This document shows, piece by piece, positions 1 through 5,025 of a stretch of DNA of 5,025 nucleotides. The stretch comes from Pseudomonadota bacterium (GTDB lineage: Bacteria > Pseudomonadota > Alphaproteobacteria > Acetobacterales > Acetobacteraceae). Positions within the stretch are counted from its first letter, which is position 1. Each line of letters begins with the position of its first letter. A model generated the notes under the pieces. The model worked only from the letters and a program-made list of their open reading frames with translations. It ran no database searches and was not told the origin of the DNA. Location of the stretch: the NCBI GenBank assembly GCA_021845835.1, contig JAJZVE010000416.1:1-5025 (forward strand), written 5' to 3'. The translations under genes and the position numbers were made by a program.

Positions 1-1
1 G

Positions 2-223
2 AAGTTCGACGATGCGTGCCTGACGCCCGTGCGCCCGCTGTCGGCCGAAGAAATCCGCGCGCTGCGTGAGCGCGAAGGCGCAAGCCAGGCGGTGTTCGCC
101 CGCTACCTCAACGTCACAACCGGCCTCATTAGCCAGTGGGAGCGGGGCGAGAAGCACCCGCAAGGTGCCTCGCTCAAGCTCCTGTCGCTCGTCGCCAGGC
201 ACGGCCTCGGGACGGTCGCCTGA
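2..223 (+). CDS. XRE-family HTH regulator, probable type II antitoxin (5' end truncated by window)
   Basis: Reading from position 2, the frame is open to a TGA at 221-223 and gives 73 visible residues. It begins KFDDACLTPV, a lead-in I recognise from full-length relatives, so the gene starts off the left edge. The GTG at 29 has no Shine-Dalgarno sequence and would cut off this conserved lead-in, so I do not take it as the start. The visible part is one Cro/C1-type helix-turn-helix. Helix 2 is about residues 28-37 (SQAVFARYLN), the recognition helix is about 39-48 (TTGLISQWER), and GEKHPQGASLKLL follows. This pattern is typical of the small (about 100 residue) regulators encoded just after RelE/HigB-type toxins, which bind the toxin and repress their own promoter. 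The toxin gene, if present, would lie left of the window. The family call is firm; the antitoxin role is inferred from similarity, because the partner is not visible. It is convergent with the ATPase gene. Confidence 0.85.
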   Translation, partial: KFDDACLTPVRPLSAEEIRALREREGASQAVFARYLNVTTGLISQWERGEKHPQGASLKLLSLVARHGLGTVA

Positions 224-224
224 C

Positions 225-251
225 GTGAGGCGGGCGAGCCCACAGATTTTT
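225..251 (+). terminator. Probable intrinsic terminator of the HTH gene
   Basis: Just after the TGA of the HTH gene, GTG (225-227) and GGC (229-231) can pair with GCC (238-240) and CAC (241-243). This makes a six-base-pair GC-rich stem with one bulged A (228) and the loop GGGCGA. Three bases later a run of five T (247-251) follows. The stem is short and has a bulge, so termination may be weak. No equivalent stem plus T-run is visible for the - strand ATPase gene. Confidence 0.4.
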
Positions 252-279
252 ATGTAACATAAAGGACGTTATGTTACCC
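252..279. other. Candidate XerC/XerD (dif-like) recombination site
   Basis: GTAACATAA (254-262) and TTATGTTAC (269-277) are perfect inverted copies separated by exactly six bases (AGGACG, 263-268). Extending each arm to 11 bases gives the 11-6-11 layout of dif and plasmid dif-like sites. Read on the - strand, the arm at 262-252 is TTATGTTACAT. From memory of the E. coli dif XerD arm (TTATGTTAAAT), it differs at one base. The other arm, GGGTAACATAA, shares the CATAA end of the XerC arm. The central six bases differ from chromosomal dif, as they do in many plasmid sites. The site is strikingly AT-rich in a GC-rich setting and lies between two convergent genes, where a promoter operator is not expected. 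Alternatives are a core site for another tyrosine recombinase or a binding site for an unknown dimeric protein. The inverted repeat is certain; the Xer function is inferred. Confidence 0.5.
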
Positions 280-318
280 AACCACTGCCGCTTTTGGGTC
301 CCGTGGGGGTGGCCGCGG

Positions 319-3300
319 TCAGTCGACGGCATTGGCGGTGACAGGCGAGTTCGCCGTCGAAACCAGGGCAGGCAAACGTTGGACCGCTGCGCCCGCCTGC
401 TCAGCGGCTAGTGCGGCGATGTGGTCGTGGTGGGTGAACAGGATCACTTGCGCGGTCCGCCCGAGCTGGGCGAGAAGCGCGATGGCTGCGGCGGCACGCG
501 TGTCGTCGAAGTTGACCAGCAGGTCGTCAGCGATGAAGGGCAGTGGCTCGGCCTTCGCCGCATGGGCGTCGATCGCGGCGGCGCGCAACGCCAGATAGAG
601 CTGGTCGCGCGCGCCTTCGCTCAGCGCTTCCACGGGACACTCCGCGCCGGTGTCGCGAATTGCGACCAGCACCGTGCGGCCAGCAGAATCTTGATCGACT
701 TCCAGTCGCACGTAGCGGCCATCTGTCAGCAGCGCGAAATGCACACCGGCCGTGCGCAGCAAGGGACCCTGCTCATCTCTGCGGAAACGATCAACGCCGG
801 CGCGCAGCAGCGCCCGGGCAACATGCAGCCGTGCATAGCGCTCGGCATGGGCCCGCGCATCGGCCAGCGCATCCTCGGCCTCCTGCGCCTTGGTTGTGGC
901 GTCCCGACCGTCCCGCATCGTCGCCAACGCGGCTTCCGCCTTGGTGCGGTCGGCGCTGAGCTGCTCGCGGCGCTCCCCTAGGGTCGCGAGTTCGGTCTCG
1001 ATCTCGGCCAGCCGTGCCACCGCTGCGTCGGAGTCAATGCGGACCGCCTCATCACGCAACGCGGTTTCCGAATGGCCATCGCCCTGCGCCAGCAGCGTCT
1101 CGCCAAGGCGCGCGATGCTCTCGGCGGCCCTGTCGCGGTCGCGTGCGCGCTCGATCGCCCGCTCCAGCTCGGCGTCGTCCGTCGTGCCCGCGACTGTACG
1201 TAGCGCATCCAACTCCTCCTCGGCGATGCGAAGACGGTTTGCTGCATCGGCCGCCGCCGCCTCATGGGCGGCGATCCGCTTCGTCAGCTCCGCCGCATTC
1301 GAAGCGGCCTTGCGGGCATCCGCAAGCTTGCGGGCGAGGCGCGCCGCAATCACGGGCGCCGGCTCGTCGGTGGCGGGTTCGCAAAGCCGTGCCTGCACGG
1401 CGCGCAGCTCATTGGTGAAGGTCTCGATGCTGGTTGCCATGTCTCGGACCCGCTGCTCGTCCGCCCGCCAAGCCGGTGCGGTTTCAGCGATGCGCACCCA
1501 GGCGCCGAGTGCGGCCTCGGCGGCGTCCACCAGGACATCCGCCGGGAGCCCGAGCGCCGCGACCGCTTGCGCCCAATCCGTGTGCCATGCGTCAAGTGCG
1601 GTGGCGACGTCCTTCACCGCCTGGTCCAGGTCGGGCAGGCGTGCCTCCTCCTGTGCGAGCACCTCGGCCCGACTGCGATGTGCGGCCACCTCGGCCTCGG
1701 CTGCGGCGCACGTCGTCTCCACGCGCAGCAGCGTGCCCGCGAGCGTCTCGTCCTCCGTCTCGCCGGGCCACAGCGCAGCGAGCGCCGCACGGGCGCGCGC
1801 GCGCCGCGACGCCAGGTCATCGCACCGGCTTCGTGCCTCCACCTCCGCGTCGGCGAGCCTGAGCACCTCAGCGCGGGCATGCCGCCACTCCGTCATCGCG
1901 GCCGCCGTATTCGGAAGCAAGCCGGCGGGCTCCCACAATGCGCGCCACGCCGCCACCGCCTTGGCCGCCGCGTCATCGGCCTCGGCCAGTGCCGCATCCT
2001 TCTCGACGCGCCGCCCGCGCAGGAGATCCAGGCGCGCCCTGGCGGCCAGGTATTCAGCGACACGCTGCGCGTCGTCGGCGCGCCGGTCCGCCAGGCGATC
2101 AGCATCGTCGCGCAGCGCCTCGAAGGCGTCGGGGAGGGGGCCGGCCGGCAGCCCCGCCCGCTCCTCGGCCTCGGGCTTCGAGCCCCCCTCGTGCATCCGG
2201 CGGATCAGCCGCCAGATCCGGTCGCGCACCAACCGCGCCGCCGCGACGGTATCGGGCGTGGGCACCGTCTCGCCACGGGCCAGACGCGAGACCGCCTCCT
2301 CCAGCGTGGCGATCTCTGTCGCCAGACCATCCGCTTGGGCGCGGGTTTCGGCGACGGTCTGCGCCGCCTTGTCGAGCCGCGAAGCGGCGGCATCCGCTTC
2401 GGCAGACAACGGTAGCCTGCACGCGACGAGACTCGCCATATCCCCGTGCCAAAGAGGCAACGCGGCGAGGGCGGCGGCCGCATCGCTCGCCGCGTCGGCG
2501 AGCGTACGCTCTGCACGGGCCAGATCTGTATCGAGAGGCCCTTCGCCCCGCACCGCATCAATGGTCCGGCGCAACAGCGCGGGAGAGGGCGGCGCGGGCG
2601 CGTCATGCAGTGCGTTCGCCGCCTGATCACGCCGTCGCCGCGCCGCGGTAAGGGCTTGCGCGGCGGAGGTCGCCGTAGCGGTCAGCGCGGCACGCTGGCT
2701 GACCAGGCGCTGCACGGTGCGCCGCGCGCCGGCGATCGGCACGGCGTCGCGCGCCGCCTCGGGCGCTTGCGATACGCCGAGATCCTCCAGCGCATCCGTT
2801 ACCTTCCGGCGATGCGCCACGACCTCTGCGCGCACTTTGGGCAAATCCTCCGCGGCCTGGGCCACCACGGGCCGCCGCACCGCCAGCGCGTCGATGACGT
2901 CCTGTGCCGCCAGAGTTGCCGCGTCCTGCTGCAGCGCCGCCCGCTCGATGGAGAGCCGCCGGGCATCCGCAGACTCGCGCTCGGCGTCGCGCACCGCATC
3001 GCGCCGGGCGGAGACTGCCTCACGCAGCCTGTTCTCGGCATCTGGCGGGAAGTGCGGCGCGTCGAGGAGCGGGGCGAGGTCGCCGCGCGCGGCATCAAGC
3101 GCGGAGAGCAGTGGCGCCACCCGGCGGACGCGCTGCAGGCGACTGTTCTCAGCCGTCAGCGCCCGCGTCGCCTCCTGCACGCGTTCGAGTTCATCCACGG
3201 CCCCGGTGTGCGCGGTCATCGCGTCCTGCCAGGCGCGCGGTGCCACGGCACGCTCTTCGCTTTCGCGCTGTGCCTGACGCCAGGCCTCGACCGCCTCCGA

Positions 3301-3840
3301 GAGGCGGCGCCGCCCGCGGCCGTCGCCGACCAACGACTTCGCCTCCTCCTCCAGGCGGGAAGCGGCGGCGCGCAGGTTGAGCAGGCCGGCCCCCGCCAAC
3401 AGACTTTCGCCCGCATCGCCGCCGCTGCGCAGCAATTCCTGGCCTCCCTGACGCAGCCGTGCGCCATCCAGGCCGAAGCTGCGCTCGAACAGCTCGCGGC
3501 TGGCGCCTCCCAGGAAGCGGAACAGCGCATCCTCCGGCACCACCTGGTCGGCAGCATCGCGCAGCGTGTCGCGGCGACCCTTGCGGCGGACAAAGGTCCC
3601 CGCCGTTCCATCGCGAGCCAGGAGCGCAAGACCGACGCGAAGCTGCGGTGCACCGTGCAGAAAATCGAAATCGGTACGATGGCCGAACCCGAACAGCGCA
3701 TCGGCAATGGCAGCAAGCGCCGTCGACTTGCCGGCCTCGTTGGCGCCGTGCACGACGTGCAGTGCTGCATCCTCAGGGAAATCGAGCGACACGTCCGAGA
3801 GATGTCCGTAGCGCAGCAGGTCGAGCCGGATGAGCTTCAT
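319..3840 (-). CDS. SMC/Rad50-like AAA ATPase, YhaN type (partner of SbcD-like nuclease)
   Basis: This protein has 1173 residues and is probably the ATPase subunit of an SbcCD-like, cytoplasmic, DNA-associated complex. The N-terminal half of the ATPase head starts MKLIRLDLLRYGHLSDVSLD. It has Walker A GANEAGKST at residues 32-40 (DNA 3721-3747), followed by the DFDFLHG stretch (about 57-63) typical of YhaN-like proteins. Residues about 160-1020 are rich in Ala, Arg, Glu and Leu and mostly helical, consistent with long coiled-coil arms broken by Pro/Gly stretches near 413-436, 553-570 and 637-643. The C-terminal head has the ABC signature LSEGARDQLYLAL from 1073 (DNA 583-624), Walker B LPFIADDLL at 1100-1108 (517-543), D-loop NFDDTR at 1110-1115 and switch-histidine segment ILFTHHDH at 1133-1140. 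There is no CxxC, hence no zinc hook as in SbcC/Rad50. I chose the ATG at 3840. It overlaps the upstream stop as ATGA and begins the conserved domain, whereas the upstream GTG at 3882 would add 14 basic, non-conserved residues. The protein is longer than B. subtilis YhaN. The family call is firm; the biological role is inferred. Confidence 0.93.
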   Translation of the reverse strand: MKLIRLDLLRYGHLSDVSLDFPEDAALHVVHGANEAGKSTALAAIADALFGFGHRTDFDFLHGAPQLRVGLALLARDGTAGTFVRRKGRRDTLRDAADQVVPEDALFRFLGGASRELFERSFGLDGARLRQGGQELLRSGGDAGESLLAGAGLLNLRAAASRLEEEAKSLVGDGRGRRRLSEAVEAWRQAQRESEERAVAPRAWQDAMTAHTGAVDELERVQEATRALTAENSRLQRVRRVAPLLSALDAARGDLAPLLDAPHFPPDAENRLREAVSARRDAVRDAERESADARRLSIERAALQQDAATLAAQDVIDALAVRRPVVAQAAEDLPKVRAEVVAHRRKVTDALEDLGVSQAPEAARDAVPIAGARRTVQRLVSQRAALTATATSAAQALTAARRRRDQAANALHDAPAPPSPALLRRTIDAVRGEGPLDTDLARAERTLADAASDAAAALAALPLWHGDMASLVACRLPLSAEADAAASRLDKAAQTVAETRAQADGLATEIATLEEAVSRLARGETVPTPDTVAAARLVRDRIWRLIRRMHEGGSKPEAEERAGLPAGPLPDAFEALRDDADRLADRRADDAQRVAEYLAARARLDLLRGRRVEKDAALAEADDAAAKAVAAWRALWEPAGLLPNTAAAMTEWRHARAEVLRLADAEVEARSRCDDLASRRARARAALAALWPGETEDETLAGTLLRVETTCAAAEAEVAAHRSRAEVLAQEEARLPDLDQAVKDVATALDAWHTDWAQAVAALGLPADVLVDAAEAALGAWVRIAETAPAWRADEQRVRDMATSIETFTNELRAVQARLCEPATDEPAPVIAARLARKLADARKAASNAAELTKRIAAHEAAAADAANRLRIAEEELDALRTVAGTTDDAELERAIERARDRDRAAESIARLGETLLAQGDGHSETALRDEAVRIDSDAAVARLAEIETELATLGERREQLSADRTKAEAALATMRDGRDATTKAQEAEDALADARAHAERYARLHVARALLRAGVDRFRRDEQGPLLRTAGVHFALLTDGRYVRLEVDQDSAGRTVLVAIRDTGAECPVEALSEGARDQLYLALRAAAIDAHAAKAEPLPFIADDLLVNFDDTRAAAAIALLAQLGRTAQVILFTHHDHIAALAAEQAGAAVQRLPALVSTANSPVTANAVD
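3837..3840 (-). promoter_or_regulatory. ATGA stop/start overlap (translational coupling)
   Basis: On the - strand the bases from 3840 down to 3837 read ATGA. ATG starts the ATPase gene and TGA ends the phosphoesterase gene. The bases just upstream (GCGGTCGAACCCGA) contain no convincing Shine-Dalgarno sequence. The ATPase is therefore probably translated by ribosomes that terminate on the upstream gene, which would keep the two subunits in a fixed ratio. Confidence 0.8.
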
Positions 3841-5025
3841 TCGGGTTCGACCGCGGCCAGTGCGTCGGCGGCGATTTGCCACGCCTCATCGGCGATGGTG
3901 CGCAGGCCGTCTTCATCGTCGGGAAGTTCGAGCCCGGCGCGCGCGGGTGCTGGCAGTTTCTGGCGCAGCGCCGCAAGATCCTCCAGCAGCGACGTGACCA
4001 GCGCCGGATCGTCGAGCCCGGCCGCGAAGGCGGCACGCAGCGGCGCCAACACGTCGTCCTCTGCTAGTGGCACGGGCCGCGTGCGTATGCGGACCGACTC
4101 CACGAACAGCGCGCCGTCCGCTTCGATCGCGGCGTTGCGGCATTCGGCGGCGAGGCGGTCGGTGTCACCCTGTAGCGTGCCATGCAGATTTGTCGCGCCG
4201 GTGAGCGTCATGCGCGCGAGAACCGGCCTATCGGCGGCGGCGGCGAGCGCCGAACCGACCGCGTCGGCGATGCGCCCGGTGAGCGTCATCACGTCGGCGC
4301 CGGTCGCGTCCACCTCCAGCGCCGCCCAGCGCAGCACGTCCACCGCGCGGTGCTCGACCGCGACGACTTTACGGTCCTCGACGGTGACAAGCGTGCAGCC
4401 CTTGGGCCCGGTCTCCTTCGGGTGCCGCCCTTGCAGGTTGCCGGGAAACACAATCCAGGGGTGTTCGGCAAGTACGCGTCGGGCATGGATGTGGCCGAGC
4501 GCCCAGTAGTCGTAGCCCTTCATGGCCAGGCCCGCGATACTGCACGGTGCGTAGGTCTCGTGCTCCCCTGGATCCTCAGCCGAAGTATGCAGCACGCCGA
4601 TATTGAGCATGCCGGCGACCCGCGCTGGGTAGCCGGCGGAGAGATCCTCCGGGACCGCGCGATTCGGAAACGAGTGCCCGTGCAGCACGACACCCAGATC
4701 GGCCAGAGGCACGGTCTCGCAGGTCCGCGACGAGAATTCGTGAACATTGGACGGCAGAGTGAGGTTGCGGGTGATCAGCGAGCGCGCATCATGGTTGCCG
4801 CGCAGCAGGAAACAGGGGCGGCCGAGCCGCCGCATCTCCTCCGCGAAGAACAGGCCGGTGGAGAAATCCTTCCAGTCACCGTCGTACAGATCTCCCGCGA
4901 TCACCACGAAGGCCACGCCCTCGGCCCGCGCCAGGTCGATCATGGCGGTGAAGGCACGACGGGTGCAGTGGCGGATCACGGCGTCCGGCAGATCCGCACG
5001 GGCGCGCAGCCCGGCGAGCGGGCTA
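3837..5025 (-). CDS. SbcD/Mre11/YhaO-like metallophosphoesterase, DNA exonuclease family (5' end beyond window)
   Basis: The frame is open from the right edge (first full codon 5024-5022) and gives 395 visible residues starting SPLAGLRARADLPDAV. In relatives these residues follow a segment like HAADLHLD. About 20 residues are therefore probably missing, including the first metal-binding Asp-x-His motif. The GTG at 4979 is internal, not the start. Visible calcineurin-type motifs are GDLYD at residues 44-48 (DNA 4881-4895), GNHD at 76-79 (4788-4799), the VLHTSAED segment with its His at about 146, and GHIH at 177-180 (4485-4496). The stretch FPGNLQGRHPKETGPKGC (about 193-210) is characteristic of the YhaO-like branch. 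The remaining C-terminal 180 or so residues are more variable and probably dock onto the ATPase. The family cleaves DNA phosphodiester bonds with two metal ions, usually Mn, and in SbcD-type complexes the ATPase gates this activity. All motifs that fall inside the window are intact, so the gene looks functional. It is the first gene of the visible operon; its promoter lies off the window. Confidence 0.93.
   Translation of the reverse strand, partial: SPLAGLRARADLPDAVIRHCTRRAFTAMIDLARAEGVAFVVIAGDLYDGDWKDFSTGLFFAEEMRRLGRPCFLLRGNHDARSLITRNLTLPSNVHEFSSRTCETVPLADLGVVLHGHSFPNRAVPEDLSAGYPARVAGMLNIGVLHTSAEDPGEHETYAPCSIAGLAMKGYDYWALGHIHARRVLAEHPWIVFPGNLQGRHPKETGPKGCTLVTVEDRKVVAVEHRAVDVLRWAALEVDATGADVMTLTGRIADAVGSALAAAADRPVLARMTLTGATNLHGTLQGDTDRLAAECRNAAIEADGALFVESVRIRTRPVPLAEDDVLAPLRAAFAAGLDDPALVTSLLEDLAALRQKLPAPARAGLELPDDEDGLRTIADEAWQIAADALAAVEPE

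Noticed and set aside
251..261. The odd palindrome TATGTAACATA as a repressor operator for the HTH protein
   Set aside because: It lies downstream of both flanking genes, with no visible promoter or gene start beside it. The larger two-arm 11-6-11 structure explains it better. An operator for an unseen small transcript cannot be excluded.
276..299. Inverted repeat ACCCAA / TTGGGT as a terminator for the - strand gene
   Set aside because: It has only six base pairs with a 12-base loop and no T-run following on the - strand, so it is within chance expectation.
1793..1804. Alternating GC run of 12 bases (possible Z-DNA)
   Set aside because: It lies inside the ATPase gene and simply encodes alternating Arg and Ala codons in a GC-rich coiled coil.
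890..2626. Open frame of 578 codons on the + strand
   Set aside because: It is a Ser/Ala/Arg-rich shadow of the ATPase coiled-coil region, produced by codon bias, with no domain and no ribosome-binding site.
3841..3882. Upstream GTG start at 3882 adding 14 residues to the ATPase
   Set aside because: The added residues are Arg-rich and unlike the family N-terminus. The ATG at 3840 starts exactly at the conserved head domain and forms a typical ATGA overlap.
2446..4509. Long open frame on the + strand (687 codons) opposite the ATPase and phosphoesterase genes
   Set aside because: It is antisense to two genes with intact family motifs. Its translation is low-complexity, rich in Arg, Ala and Ser, with no recognisable domain. 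Such open antisense frames are expected in GC-rich coding DNA.

Overview
The window is very GC-rich, with strong G/C bias at third codon positions. Its gene families are common in Alphaproteobacteria and related high-GC Proteobacteria, so that is the likely source; no taxonomic marker gene is present. It could be chromosomal or from a large plasmid.

Layout from left to right. Positions 2-223 (+ strand) hold the C-terminal 73 residues of a small XRE-type helix-turn-helix protein. It resembles the antitoxin/regulator half of RelE/HigB-like toxin-antitoxin pairs, and its N-terminus lies off the left edge. Positions 224-318 are a short intergenic gap between convergent genes. This gap carries a probable intrinsic terminator for the left gene, then a conspicuously AT-rich, two-armed 28-bp site. 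The two inner 9-bp arms are perfect inverted copies separated by 6 bp, which is the architecture of a XerC/XerD dif-like recombination site.

The rest of the window is a two-gene operon read right to left on the - strand. The first gene (3837 to beyond the right edge) is a metallophosphoesterase of the SbcD/Mre11/YhaO class, missing only its extreme N-terminus. The second (319-3840) is an 1173-residue SMC/Rad50-like ATPase of the YhaN type. The two overlap by four bases (ATGA), so they are probably translationally coupled.

By family analogy the two products form an SbcCD-like complex. The ATPase head binds and gates DNA ends, the coiled-coil arms bridge or tether DNA, and the phosphoesterase cuts. 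Unlike true SbcC/Rad50, the ATPase has no CxxC zinc hook. The most interesting non-coding signal is the dif-like site next to a toxin-antitoxin-type gene, an arrangement seen in mobile Xer-dependent plasmid modules. No entirely new system could be demonstrated.
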